Assembly: GCF_000258515.1 (NCBI RefSeq)
Contig: NZ_AJLF01000001.1
Coordinates: 248,001 to 312,000 of the forward strand
Length of the DNA stretch: 64,000 nt
From: Thermococcus zilligii AN1
GTDB lineage: Archaea; Methanobacteriota_B; Thermococci; Thermococcales; Thermococcaceae
Direction: 5' to 3'
Position 1 is the first letter of the stretch. Every line of letters begins with the position of its first letter. The notes below the pieces were generated by a model that had not been told where the DNA came from, did no database searches, and was given only the letters and a program-made list of their open reading frames with translations. Below, piece by piece: positions 34,350 to 43,860 of this stretch. A program made the position numbers and the translations under genes.

Positions 34350-34569
34350 TGGACTCCCCTTTAAGTAGGTAGCCGGGGTTAAAAAGCTGGCTGATTGAAT
34401 TGTAACCAAGGCGTTTAGGAGAATCTATTTTGCTCGCCTCGGCTTCGCGTCGTTTCTCTCTTGACTGATGGTGGCCGAAAGTGGGCAGGAGAGGGCTGCG
34501 GGAACACCCTAAGGGGGATTTGGTCATCCTAATTGAAGAGGAAATTGAGAGAATCATCGAGAAGGAGTG
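34350..34569. other. Intergenic, short possible gene tail
   Basis: No complete gene. On the plus strand a 19-codon tail ending in TAG at 34571-34573 reads GDLVILIEEEIERIIEKEC, with GGGGG before a TTG; it could be the end of a lost gene or chance. The promoter of the minus-strand DUF402 gene (TTTTTAACCCC near 34374-34384) is also here. Confidence 0.35.
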
Positions 34570-36282
34570 CTAGCTCCCGAAGATCAGCTCCCTCAGCTTT
34601 CCGGGAAGCTCCTCGACCTTCACCCTCATCTGCTCCCTTGTGTCGCGGTCGCGGATTGTAACGGTGCCGTCCTCGGGCGTCTGGTTATCCACCGTCACAC
34701 AGTAAGGCGTACCTATCTCGTCGTAGCGGAGATAGCGCTTTCCTATAGTGTCCTTCTCGTCGTAGACGACTATAAAGCCGGCCTTCTGGAGGGCCCTGGA
34801 GATCTCGTAGGCTATGCTCCTGAGCGGCTCTTTAGCAACGAGAGGAAGCACGGCCACCTCAATCGGCGCCATGTCCTTCTTGAGCCGGAGGTAAGTCCTG
34901 TCCTCCTCGATGACGAGGCTGTTCTCCAGGAGCAGGTAGAAGGGCCTGTCTATGCCGAAACTCGGCTCAAGGACGTGCGGGACTATTTTCTCCCCCGTTA
35001 TCGTCTCCTCGACCTCCCTGATTATGAAGTCTTCCCGCTCAAGCTCGTAGCCCTCGATTGTAACCCTGCCCTCCCTCTCAAGGAGCTCCACAAGCTCGCG
35101 CTTCTTCTCCTTGTCCCAGCCCAGTATAAGGTCGCTTATCCTCTTGGCGTCATTCTTGAGCTTCGGCCCGACGCGCTTCATGTTGAGGCCCACTTCGAGC
35201 CTCTTCACGATTTTTGGCTCGTCGTAGTGGATGAGAACCGTCAAGTCAGCCCCGCTCTCGCGCATGTGCCTGCTGAGGTCGTAGTCGCCGCGGTTGGCTA
35301 TTCCAACGCACTCCACCCAGCCGAAGCGCTCGCTGTGAATTTCTGCATCCCAGGTGTCGCGCGAGTAGTGGGCCCTCTCCTCGGGAAGCTGCTGGCGGAA
35401 CCTTATCTTGTCCTCGGGGATGCCGATATCCAGGAGAACCCGCTTGACCATGACCATGTAGTAAGCAAAGAAGGTGTTCATGATGTAGCCCTTCCTGACG
35501 GCCTCCTCCGCTGTAATCTCCACCATTCCGAGGTTCTTGCGCTGGTGCTCCATCGGGTAGAGCCTGAGAACCTCGTCTTTAACCTCGTCGAAGTGCGGGT
35601 GCTCCGTTTCGTTTGGGTTGAAGAATATCTCAGCTTCAGCCTGTGTGAACTCCCTGAGGCGAAGCATCCCCTGCCTCGGAGAAATCTCGTTGCGGTAGGC
35701 CTTTCCAATCTGGAAGACGCCGAAGGGGAGCCTGTCCCTCGCGAAGGCGTTTAAGCGTCTGAAGTTGACGAAGATGCCCTGGGCAGTCTCGGGCCTTAGA
35801 TAGCCCTTCTGGTCCCCGTAGGGGCCTATCTTTGTCTCGAACATGAGGTTGAAGTACCAGACGTCGGAGAGCTCGCCCCCGCATTCGGGGCAGCGGATGT
35901 CGTGCTCCCTGATGAGCTGGGTGAGGTGCTCCGCGGAGAGGCCCTCGGTGTCTATGCCCAGGGCCTCTTCAACTATGTGGTCGGCCCTGAACCTCGTCCC
36001 GCACTTCTTGCACTCAACCAGGGGGTCAACAAACTTCTCAACGTGGCCGCTCGCTATGAAGACCTTTTCCGGTGTTATATCGGGAGTTTCAACCTCGAAG
36101 AAGCCCTCCCTCTGGAAGGCTTCCCTGATTTTCTGCTCGATTTTACGCTTTATCGTCGCACCAAGCGGGCCGTAGTCATAGAATCCGCGTGAACCACCGT
36201 ATATCTCAAAGCTACTCCAGGCAAAGCCTCTCCTCCTCATCAAATCCTGCAGAACCTCGTACTTGTCGGGCTTTTCTCCCAT
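34570..36282 (-). CDS. glyS: Glycyl-tRNA synthetase, class II
   Basis: 570 residues, the eukaryote/archaeal alpha2 type. GFAWSSFEIYGGSRGFYDYG followed by PLGATIKRKIEQKIREAF at the N terminus; motif 2 FRNEISPRQGMLRLREFTQA; motif 3 LEPSFGIDRPFYLLLE. An inserted zinc site is visible (CKKCGTRFRADH, RCPECGGE). A C-terminal anticodon-binding domain starts with PIEVAVLPLVAKEPLRSIAY. It charges tRNA-Gly in the cytoplasm. GGTGGTGAGCG precedes ATG 36282. Confidence 0.97.
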   Translation of the reverse strand: MGEKPDKYEVLQDLMRRRGFAWSSFEIYGGSRGFYDYGPLGATIKRKIEQKIREAFQREGFFEVETPDITPEKVFIASGHVEKFVDPLVECKKCGTRFRADHIVEEALGIDTEGLSAEHLTQLIREHDIRCPECGGELSDVWYFNLMFETKIGPYGDQKGYLRPETAQGIFVNFRRLNAFARDRLPFGVFQIGKAYRNEISPRQGMLRLREFTQAEAEIFFNPNETEHPHFDEVKDEVLRLYPMEHQRKNLGMVEITAEEAVRKGYIMNTFFAYYMVMVKRVLLDIGIPEDKIRFRQQLPEERAHYSRDTWDAEIHSERFGWVECVGIANRGDYDLSRHMRESGADLTVLIHYDEPKIVKRLEVGLNMKRVGPKLKNDAKRISDLILGWDKEKKRELVELLEREGRVTIEGYELEREDFIIREVEETITGEKIVPHVLEPSFGIDRPFYLLLENSLVIEEDRTYLRLKKDMAPIEVAVLPLVAKEPLRSIAYEISRALQKAGFIVVYDEKDTIGKRYLRYDEIGTPYCVTVDNQTPEDGTVTIRDRDTREQMRVKVEELPGKLRELIFGS

Positions 36283-36546
36283 CGCTCACCACCTGAGACT
36301 GGAGTATGGCCAGTTCATAAAAAGCTTTTGGGGACGCTATCGTCAGTTTGTCAAGGAAATTGGGAACGGGCGGAGGGACTCACCCCAGCGCGAGAAAAGA
36401 TTATCATGCCGTTCTTTACACCCAGGTGATACAGACTTGTACCCTCTCAGCCCTGGAAGTTCCGAAAATGGGGGGAGAACGGAAAGAGTTATAAACCGTT
36501 CTCCTCGTTATCGCTATGAGCTTTGATTGTTTGGAGGTGCGTGAAA
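36283..36546. promoter_or_regulatory. Divergent promoter region, glyS / LSm
   Basis: No gene seen in 264 bases. A TATA box GTTATAAACC lies at about 36488-36497 for the LSm gene, and TTCATAAAAAGC at about 36315-36326 for glyS on the other strand. A GGAGGTG site precedes the LSm start. Confidence 0.5.
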
Positions 36547-36777
36547 ATGGCGGAAAGACCACTCGACATTATCCACAGGTCCCTCGACAGGGACGTGCTC
36601 GTACTCCTGAAGAAAGGAGGGGAGTTCAGGGGGAAGCTCATCGGTTATGACATCCACCTGAATGTTGTCCTCGCCGATGCTGATTACATTCAGGACGGCG
36701 AGGTCGTTAAAAGATACGGTAAAATTGTCGTTAGGGGAGACAACGTTCTGGCAATTTCCCCGGTTGACATTGAGTGA
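36547..36777 (+). CDS. LSm (archaeal Sm-like) protein
   Basis: 76 residues from ATG 36547; the in-frame upstream extension is the leader with GGAGGTG. Sm1 motif (VLVLLKKGGEFRGKLIGYDI, HLNVVLADA) and Sm2 motif (IVVRGDNVLAISP) are complete. Archaeal LSm proteins form heptameric rings that bind U-rich RNA. The gene is immediately followed by that for L37e, an arrangement conserved across archaea. Confidence 0.96.
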   Translation: MAERPLDIIHRSLDRDVLVLLKKGGEFRGKLIGYDIHLNVVLADADYIQDGEVVKRYGKIVVRGDNVLAISPVDIE

Positions 36778-36796
36778 ACCCTCGTGAGGTGATACC

Positions 36797-36988
36797 ATGG
36801 GAGCGGGGACGGCAGCAAAGGGCGAGCGCAATAAAACTCCGACCCACATAAGGTGCAGGCGCTGCGGCAGGAAGGCCTTCAACATCAGGAAGGGCTACTG
36901 CGCCTCCTGCGGCTTCGGCAGGAGCAGAAGGATGAGAAAATACAGCTGGTCCCACAAATGGAGAAAGGGGAGGAACCTCTCCTACTGA
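36797..36988 (+). CDS. rpl37e: 50S ribosomal protein L37e
   Basis: 63 residues, very basic. The zinc finger [20 protein letters not shown] followed by [18 protein letters not shown] is diagnostic (CxxC...CxxC). It follows the LSm gene by 19 bases with GTGAGGTGAT before ATG 36797, so the two form an operon. Confidence 0.97.
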   Translation: MGAGTAAKGERNKTPTHIRCRRCGRKAFNIRKGYCASCGFGRSRRMRKYSWSHKWRKGRNLSY

Positions 36989-36998
36989 GCTTTTTCTT

Positions 36999-38222
36999 TT
37001 ATATTCCCGCACTCAGTAGCTTCTCTATCTCCTCCCAGAGTCTTTCTGCAAGCTCCCTCTTGCTCATTCTCGGGAGTCTCTTGTGGATGTCCCTGCTGAT
37101 GAGGATAACTTCGTTTTCATCGCTCCCGAAGGCCCTGAGCGTGTTGGCCACAACTAAATCACTTCCCGCCCTGGATATCTGTTTCCGGGCCTCAATGATC
37201 AGCTCTTCTTCATTTAATCCGGTCTCCGCCTTGAACCCTACCAGGAAAACCTCTGGCTGGAGTTCCTTTATCCTGCTGATGATTTTTGGGGCCGGTTCAA
37301 GTTCAAGGGTTAGGGCCTGGTCGCTCTTGATCTTTACCTTGCTTTTCTCCTTAACCCTAAAATCGCTGACCGCTGCGGCCATAACAACGACATCGTACTT
37401 CCTTGAGCCGAGCTCGGATTCTATGGCGTTCATCATTTCCTCGACTGTGTCCACTTCTATTTGCCTCTCCACGAAGCTTGGGACGCTGCTTCTGGTTCTT
37501 ATCAGCGTTACCTCTGCCCCCCTCAGCTCGGCCTCCTCCGCTATGGCAACACCCATTTTGCCGCTGCTCGAGTTCGTTATGAACCTTATGGGGTCGATGT
37601 ACTCTCTTGTTGCTCCAGCCGTGACGAGGATGCGTTTTCCCTTCAGGGGTTTTGGGTGGAGCTTTTTGATGACCCTGTAGACTATCTCGTCTACTGACGC
37701 AACCTTTGCTTTTCCCTCCTCAAAACGCGGCCCTATGAATTCGACGCCAAGTTTCTTGAGCTTTTCAATGTTCTCTTTTATTATGGGATGGTCGTACATT
37801 GTGGAGTGCATCGCAGGGGCTATCATTATCGGCGTGTGGGAAAAAGCCGTTGTCACGACGGTTGTAACGGGCGTGTCGTCTATTCCGCTGGCTATCTTTG
37901 AGATCGTGTTTGCCGTTGCGGGACAGACGAGGATTAGGTCGGCTTTGTTCTCATGCTCTCCGGCCAGTTCTACATGTTCGACAAACCCGGTTATCTCTGT
38001 AACAACGGGGTTTCCAGTTGCAAACTCCATGGCATAGGGATGTATTATCTTGGTTGCGTTTGGACTCATGACCGCGTGAACCTCAGCACCGTGCCGTATT
38101 AGCTCCCTCGCCAGCTTAACGCATTCAACTGCCGCTATGCTCCCAGAAATTGCAAGCACTATCTTTTTTCCAACCAGCTTTCTGCTCTTAGAGGCATGTA
38201 TAAGTTTGACGTGGTGTAACAT
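36999..38222 (-). CDS. coaBC: Bifunctional CoaBC (PPC decarboxylase / PPC synthetase)
   Basis: 407 residues from ATG 38222, which follows a GGTGGTACC site. N-terminal flavoprotein CoaC domain: VLAISGSIAAVECVKLAREL, the His in HPYAMEFATG, PAMHSTMYDHP and the lid. C-terminal CoaB: RILVTAGATREYIDPIRFIT, NSSSGKMGVAIAEEAELRGA and VVMAAAVSDFRV. It makes 4'-phosphopantetheine from phosphopantothenate and cysteine for CoA synthesis. Archaea feed it by a different upstream route, but this enzyme is conserved. Follows an unknown gene by about 33 bases. Confidence 0.95.
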   Translation of the reverse strand: MLHHVKLIHASKSRKLVGKKIVLAISGSIAAVECVKLARELIRHGAEVHAVMSPNATKIIHPYAMEFATGNPVVTEITGFVEHVELAGEHENKADLILVCPATANTISKIASGIDDTPVTTVVTTAFSHTPIMIAPAMHSTMYDHPIIKENIEKLKKLGVEFIGPRFEEGKAKVASVDEIVYRVIKKLHPKPLKGKRILVTAGATREYIDPIRFITNSSSGKMGVAIAEEAELRGAEVTLIRTRSSVPSFVERQIEVDTVEEMMNAIESELGSRKYDVVVMAAAVSDFRVKEKSKVKIKSDQALTLELEPAPKIISRIKELQPEVFLVGFKAETGLNEEELIIEARKQISRAGSDLVVANTLRAFGSDENEVILISRDIHKRLPRMSKRELAERLWEEIEKLLSAGI

Positions 38223-38255
38223 GGTACCACCATAGAAGAGTGTGGAAAGGAACAT

Positions 38256-38777
38256 TTAAAACCTACTCTGAACTGGCTGTGCCCTCGGGGAGGACTTTAC
38301 GATTATCTTAATCATGTTGGGTTCATTAACTATCTTGATGTTCGAGGGGTCTTCCAGGGTAAAGGGGCCAATTTGAGATCCCAGGATAGCTTTGATGATG
38401 TCCTCTGAGCGCTCCTTTTCCGTTATGATAACAACCTTTGAGGGGACCCTCGGGTTGAAGTCAAACTCCATAAAAACAACAACGGGGTACTTTGAGTCTC
38501 CAATCTCGAGGGGAACCAGAAAAGCCTGGTCAATTTTTTCTAAGTGTTTCTCGCCGTAAACTATGTGGACTATGCTTATTTCAACGTTCTCGTTGAGAAT
38601 CCTGGCAAGATTGAGGAGGATTTCCTCCATTCCAACATTGGGGACTACAAGTCTGATTGAAAAAGTCCCCCTATCTTCGTTTAGAAAGAGCCAACGGATA
38701 AAAATCCCCTTCTCAACCAGGAGGTCCATTACCGGGTTTAGTGAATGCACTGGTATTTCAAAGTCGAGCTCTGGCAT
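38256..38777 (-). CDS. Hypothetical protein, two-lobed alpha/beta, before coaBC
   Basis: 173 residues, soluble, no cysteine clusters, no membrane segments. Pattern of alternating strands and helices (FSIRLVVPNVGMEEILLNLA, YPVVVFMEFDFNPRVPSKVV). I do not recognise the family. The start ATG 38777 has GGGGGTTACCTGA upstream and TATA-like TTTTAAAAG near 38810. Likely cotranscribed with coaBC. Confidence 0.6.
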   Translation of the reverse strand: MPELDFEIPVHSLNPVMDLLVEKGIFIRWLFLNEDRGTFSIRLVVPNVGMEEILLNLARILNENVEISIVHIVYGEKHLEKIDQAFLVPLEIGDSKYPVVVFMEFDFNPRVPSKVVIITEKERSEDIIKAILGSQIGPFTLEDPSNIKIVNEPNMIKIIVKSSPRAQPVQSRF

Positions 38778-39056
38778 TCAGGTAACCCCCTGTTTTATTA
38801 TTTTTGTTCTTTTAAAACTTTTGTCTCCCATCCTCGCAGTAGCAATTATGAAAGAAAGCGGCACAAAACGCACACCTTACTCCACCCAGTCCTCCCGGAG
38901 GGTCGGGCCTTATTTACAGCGGGGTGATTTGACCTCCATATTCAAGACGGGGGTGCCACCCACCCGCTGGATTTTTGGTTTCATCGTATATAAGCTTTTT
39001 CCCGAAAATTGTGGGATTTTTAATATTCACTAAAAATTTTTCCAATTTAATGAAAA
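38778..39056. other. Intergenic region with an unassigned TATA-like box
   Basis: No gene supported in 279 bases. The left end holds the promoter of the minus-strand gene before it. A strong CGTATATAAGC box at about 38987-38997 has no obvious gene on either side within promoter distance. A small hairpin CCTCCCGGAGG is at about 38891-38901. The right 80 bases are very AT-rich. Confidence 0.4.
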
Positions 39057-39724
<668 letters not shown>

Positions 39725-39801
39725 GGTGTTCACCCTGCTTCAAATCCACGTCAAATCGCCAACTCCGGGGGCTTAAAAATTTTGAGTTGAACTCAAAATC
39801 C

Positions 39802-40506
39802 TCAATAACCCTCGAAAAGCCTCTCGGCCAGAAACCTTGGCAGGCCCGCTTCGATTATTTTTCTCGCCGCTTTTTCAACGTCGTATTCAACGCGGTGGAA
39901 TTCAACGTTATCGGGGGGCTCTTCTTCGGTGTCTATAACAGCGTACGCCGCCCTCCAGTCGCCGTCGCGGGGCTGGCCGACACTTCCGGGGTTTATCACC
40001 CTCTTCACCATCACCTTCAGCACCGGCACGTGGGTGTGACCGACGAGCAGGTCGTCCTGCGTGATGTAGTTGAGAACGGCCTGGAACTCGCTATCCGGGA
40101 GCCAGGGGAAGAGATACTCATCGAGGGGCGCCCGTGGTGAGCCGTGGATGAGCAAATAACTCCTCCCTGTGTCGTCGGTGAAGAGCTGCCTCACTGGGAG
40201 CCTTCTCAGGAATTCAAGGTTTTCGGTGCTCATTACCCGCTGGTGCCACCTTACAGCTTCCCTCGCGTAGGGGTTGAAGCCCCAGTCGGCACCGAAAGCG
40301 ACAGCATTATCGTGGTTTCCGCGAACGCAGAGGAAAGTCCTATTCTCCATCTCTTTTTTCACGAACTCAACAACCTCGTTTGGAGAAGCGCCGTAGCCAA
40401 CCAAATCCCCCATGCAGAGGATTGCATCCGCTTTCTTAATCTCCTTCCACACGGCCTGAAGGGCCTCAAGGTTGGAGTGGATGTCGGAAATGAGGGCGAT
40501 GATCAT
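39802..40506 (-). CDS. Metallophosphoesterase, YfcE/MJ0936-like
   Basis: 234 residues from ATG 40506 with GGGAAGTG upstream. All calcineurin-type motifs are present: ALISDIHSNLEALQAV (DxH), ILCMGDLVGYG (GDxxG), CVRGNHDNAV (GNHD), LIHGSPRAP and LVGHTHVPVLK (GHTH). Archaeal and bacterial homologues show phosphodiesterase activity on artificial substrates; the natural one is unknown. Followed by an intergenic gap before crcB. Confidence 0.9.
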   Translation of the reverse strand: MIIALISDIHSNLEALQAVWKEIKKADAILCMGDLVGYGASPNEVVEFVKKEMENRTFLCVRGNHDNAVAFGADWGFNPYAREAVRWHQRVMSTENLEFLRRLPVRQLFTDDTGRSYLLIHGSPRAPLDEYLFPWLPDSEFQAVLNYITQDDLLVGHTHVPVLKVMVKRVINPGSVGQPRDGDWRAAYAVIDTEEEPPDNVEFHRVEYDVEKAARKIIEAGLPRFLAERLFEGY

Positions 40507-40795
40507 GGCACTTCCCAAAACCGTCTGGGAAGCCCGTGTTAAAATACTTTGAGGAAAAACTGTGCCCCTTTAGAAGTTCTGCTACATAGAGATAAAGGGC
40601 GGAAAGGTCAGAAAGCCCTTTGGTATAGTCCGGTTTTTGTCATTTCGTCAAGAAACTCCCCGATTTTTTTTATTTTTCTTGACGATTTTTATCAAGAAAG
40701 TCCATTATACTTAAAAAACGTCAATCAGTTCCAAATAAACTTTTATAATCCTTCAGATGAAAGTTCTTAATTGATTAGCCTTGGAGGTGTTAAAA
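40507..40795. other. Regulatory region upstream of NSS transporter
   Basis: 289 bases without a gene. It holds an inverted repeat AAAGGGC/GCCCTTT (40594-40600 and 40615-40621), then an 11-bp inverted repeat TCGTCAAGAAA (40645-40655) / TTTCTTGACGA (40675-40685), plus related half-sites ATCAAGAAAG (40691-40700) and CGTCAATCAG (40719-40728). A TTTTATAATCC box at 40741-40751 follows, with GGAGGTG before the transporter start. Confidence 0.55.
40645..40728. promoter_or_regulatory. Putative operator: CGTCAAGAA inverted repeat and half-sites
   Basis: Four related elements within 84 bases just upstream of the transporter's TATA box; the first two form a perfect 11-bp inverted repeat with 19 bases between. 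The regulator is unknown. Confidence 0.5.
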
Positions 40796-42085
40796 ATGGA
40801 CAGGCTGAGCTTTGGGTATCTAAGCCTGGTCGTGGCGGCTTTTATGATAGGCCTCGGCAATATATGGAAGTTTCCGGCGTTGTTGCTCCGGTATGGGCTC
40901 GGTGGTTTGGTGGTTTACCTTCTATCCGTGGCTATAATAGTGCCCCTGATAGCGGTTGCTCTGGAGAGCACCAAGCACAAAAGGTACGAGATACTGGAGT
41001 ACTACTTCAAAGAGTATGGCAGACCAGCCTTCGCCTTGCTGTTCCTAGTGTTTGACTTACTGCTGATAAGCTATTACACCATAGTGGGAGGCTGGACTAT
41101 CAGTAGCCTTTTCATCAAGGACGTCACCGGGAGCCTCACTGGAAACCTCGTGACGCTTGTTATCGTCTTTGTGATCCTGATCCTCATCCTCATGAGGGGT
41201 AAGGAAAAAACCCTCGATGTCATGGTCGTCTCAGTGGTGCTTTTCTTCCTGGCCCTGGTAGTCTCAGAGCTCAGTATGTATCTCAACGTTCCAAACAAGA
41301 CGGCGATAGGGGAGACACTCTCAAAGGCATTCACGTGGAGGGGTATAACCTTAGGTATGATCAAGGACATGGTGATACAGGCGGCGTACTCACTGAGCCT
41401 CGGTATGGGCTTCTACCTTGTCCTGGGTGAGTTCCTCCCCGAGAAAGTATCCGGCATGAAACTAGCCGCGGCAGGAGCAGTACTCGATACCACAGCCTCT
41501 CTCATTGCGACAGTCAGTATCTCAACGGTACTGGCCGTGGATCCGACAATCCCCATAGAGGGCACCGCGTTGCTCTTCAAGGGACTTCCGAAGGCCATGC
41601 TCGAAGTTCTTAATCTCCCAGTCCTGCTTTACCTGCTTAGCTTTGCAGCCTTCCTGGCGGCCCTCTCAAGCATGATACCCGTCGGCGAAACCATTGTTAG
41701 GGTTTACAGCAATCTCACCCGCATACCCAGGGAAAAGAGCGTCCCCTTCATGCTGGGATTAGGCCTTGTTCTTGGAGTGGTCAACGTCCTTGGAATGAGC
41801 TTGGGGGTAGACACTATAACGATCCTTGACAGCGCCGTCTCGACCTTTACTCTCTTTGGGGGCATAGTAGCAGCCTGGGCGATCATCGAACGCAGAGAAT
41901 ATCTCCAGGAGAGCGTAAGAAAAGCGGCCTATTCGGGAATACTAACAGTGGCAGTCCTCGGCCTCTACTCACTTTACACAATGCTCAGGACAAAACAGTA
42001 CGCGTCCTTCCTCTTACTAGTGGGCGTGGTTGTGATAGTCCTGGGGATCAACGGAAAGTTAAAGAGCCATCTTGAGTCCAGGTGA
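40796..42085 (+). CDS. Sodium-dependent neurotransmitter-symporter (NSS/SNF) family transporter
   Basis: 429 residues from ATG 40796 with TTGGAGGTG upstream. It has about 11 hydrophobic helices. The first helix carries FMIGLGNIWKFPALLLRYG, the conserved NSS Na+/substrate site. NSS proteins (LeuT fold) import amino acids or related compounds with sodium. The length is short relative to LeuT (about 510), but usual for the archaeal group. Substrate unknown. A repeat-rich regulatory region precedes it, so expression is probably controlled by amino-acid supply. Confidence 0.88.
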   Translation: MDRLSFGYLSLVVAAFMIGLGNIWKFPALLLRYGLGGLVVYLLSVAIIVPLIAVALESTKHKRYEILEYYFKEYGRPAFALLFLVFDLLLISYYTIVGGWTISSLFIKDVTGSLTGNLVTLVIVFVILILILMRGKEKTLDVMVVSVVLFFLALVVSELSMYLNVPNKTAIGETLSKAFTWRGITLGMIKDMVIQAAYSLSLGMGFYLVLGEFLPEKVSGMKLAAAGAVLDTTASLIATVSISTVLAVDPTIPIEGTALLFKGLPKAMLEVLNLPVLLYLLSFAAFLAALSSMIPVGETIVRVYSNLTRIPREKSVPFMLGLGLVLGVVNVLGMSLGVDTITILDSAVSTFTLFGGIVAAWAIIERREYLQESVRKAAYSGILTVAVLGLYSLYTMLRTKQYASFLLLVGVVVIVLGINGKLKSHLESR

Positions 42086-42247
42086 CGCCCCCCATCTCCG
42101 CTCTTCTGTTCTTTTCAATCCTTTTAAGCCGGAGTTCCTAAGGGTATTTTCGCCAGCACCGGGGCCTCAGTTGCAAATGGCGTCGATACCCAGAATTGCC
42201 ATGAAGAAAAGGGATAAAAGATTTCGGGCAAATATCCCGGAAGAAAG
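42086..42247. other. Short intergenic region, no gene seen
   Basis: 162 bases between convergent genes. A minus-strand fragment MAILGIDAICN near 42169-42204 is too short to interpret. Nothing else supported. Confidence 0.35.
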
Positions 42248-43645
42248 TCACTCCCCCTTCTGCTTTGCCTTCCAGTTGCTCCAGCGGTAGAGGGCCGCCA
42301 GGGCCTTTATCGCCCTCTCCGGCTCCGGATAGGCAGGAATGCCCTCTTCGTTGAGCCTGTCGATGGCTTCCTTGGCCTCTATCCCACCGACGATAGCTAC
42401 CACTAGCGGTTTCTTCCTTCCGCTCCCGTTGTACTCGCGGATGACGATGTTGGCCAGGTCACGCGGGTCGAGAACGGCCGTCTGGCAGTAGAGGACGGCT
42501 ATGCTGTGCATGTTCGGGTTGGCCAGGGCGTCCCTGATGGCCCCTTCATAGCTCTGAGCTCCCGCCATACCCGTCAGATCGACCGGGTTCTTGTAGGAAC
42601 CGAAGGGCGGCATGTGTTTTGCAAAGACCTTGAGCTCCTCCAGGTTGTCGTAGAGGTGCAGGCCAGCCTCTTCAGCGGCGTCTGTTGCCATAACGCCTAT
42701 TCCACCGCCGTTGGTGAGGATGACGACGTTCTCGCCCTCTGGCTCGGGCAGGTTGCTGAGCGTTCTGGCCCAGTCGAAGGCTTCTCCAATTGTCGAGGCC
42801 CTGAGAACACCGCTCTGCTTGAATGCCGCGGTGTAGATGCTGTCCGCTCCAGCAAGGCTTCCGGTGTGTGAAGCAGCCGCCTTTGCACCGCGCTCGCTCC
42901 TTCCGGCCTTTATTATGATGATGGGCTTCTTCATGCTGACCTTCTTTGCAGTCTCCATGAACTTCCTCCCGTCCTTGACGCCTTCCATGTAGATGAGGAT
43001 GGCCTTGGTATTCTCGTCCTCCTCGAAGTATTCGAGCAGGTCGGCGTCGTCGATGTCGCTCTTGTTTCCGATGCTAACAACGGCGGAGAGGCCGACCTTC
43101 TCAAGTATCGTCCAGCCCATGAGGGCTATACCCAGGGCCCCGCTCTGGCTGATCAGGGCAAGCGGTCCGGGGAGAACGTCCGTTGGACCAAAGGTTGCGT
43201 TGAGCTTCTGGGGGGTGTAAACTACACCGAAGATGTTCGGGCCAAGGATCCTCATCCCGTACTTGCGGGCCGTCTCGACGAGCTGCTCCTCCACCTTTTT
43301 GCCTTCTTCACCAAGCTCTCCAAAGCCCGAGCTGATGATCGGGAGAACCTTAACGCCCTTCTGTCCGCACTCCTCAACGACCTGCGGCACGAACTTAGCC
43401 GGGACAACTATGACGGCCATGTCAACCTCATCTGGAACTTCGAGGATGCTCCTGTAGACGGGGAACTTCCTTCCGCTGATCTCCATCTCGCCGCCATTAA
43501 CGTTGACGGCGTATATCTTCCCCTCATAGCCGTACTCGACGAGGTTCTTCATGATAGCATAGCCTATCTTCCCCGGCTTATCTGAAGCGCCTATAACTGC
43601 GACGCTCCTCGGCCTGAAAAGGGCTTCGATTTTCGGGTCAGCCAT
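42248..43645 (-). CDS. ADP-forming acyl-CoA synthetase, alpha subunit
   Basis: 465 residues from ATG 43645 with GGGGTGAT upstream. CoA-binding domain first (LFRPRSVAVIGASDKPGKIG), then two succinyl-CoA-synthetase-like domains: SQSGALGIALMGW, then IKAGRSERGAKAAASHTGSL with the phosphorylated histidine in SHTGSLAG. In Thermococcales these alpha subunits pair with a separate beta subunit to make ATP from acetyl- or branched/aryl acyl-CoA during sugar and peptide fermentation. No beta gene is in the window, and the acyl preference cannot be read from the sequence. Confidence 0.93.
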   Translation of the reverse strand: MADPKIEALFRPRSVAVIGASDKPGKIGYAIMKNLVEYGYEGKIYAVNVNGGEMEISGRKFPVYRSILEVPDEVDMAVIVVPAKFVPQVVEECGQKGVKVLPIISSGFGELGEEGKKVEEQLVETARKYGMRILGPNIFGVVYTPQKLNATFGPTDVLPGPLALISQSGALGIALMGWTILEKVGLSAVVSIGNKSDIDDADLLEYFEEDENTKAILIYMEGVKDGRKFMETAKKVSMKKPIIIIKAGRSERGAKAAASHTGSLAGADSIYTAAFKQSGVLRASTIGEAFDWARTLSNLPEPEGENVVILTNGGGIGVMATDAAEEAGLHLYDNLEELKVFAKHMPPFGSYKNPVDLTGMAGAQSYEGAIRDALANPNMHSIAVLYCQTAVLDPRDLANIVIREYNGSGRKKPLVVAIVGGIEAKEAIDRLNEEGIPAYPEPERAIKALAALYRWSNWKAKQKGE

Positions 43646-43860
43646 TGTTATCACCCCTGATGACATTCGCGCTTTTACGTCTGTAAAATGCAGTTAAAAC
43701 CTTTCTCTTCCCTTTTTGCCGATTAAAGGTTCGGCAGACGTTAAAACGCCGAAGATGGGTTTTAGCCCACTGAAATAAGTTGGGCTGCCCCCAATAATCC
43801 GGAGAGCCAGGCGCGGGAAAATCTTTAAAAGCAAACCGGCAAAAAAGTTAGGGTGGTCTA

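Noticed and set aside
34567-35754. Long plus-strand open frame (395 codons) antisense to glyS
   Set aside because: Shadow of the glycyl-tRNA synthetase, whose motifs are all intact on the minus strand.
36390-36470. TPP-riboswitch-like CTGAGAGGGT on the minus strand upstream of glyS
   Set aside because: Only one core element matches; the other pairing partners are absent and no thiamine gene follows.
39725-39801. Fluoride riboswitch before crcB
   Set aside because: The leader lacks the conserved pseudoknot sequences; only a TATA-like TTTTTAAG and a ribosome binding site are visible.
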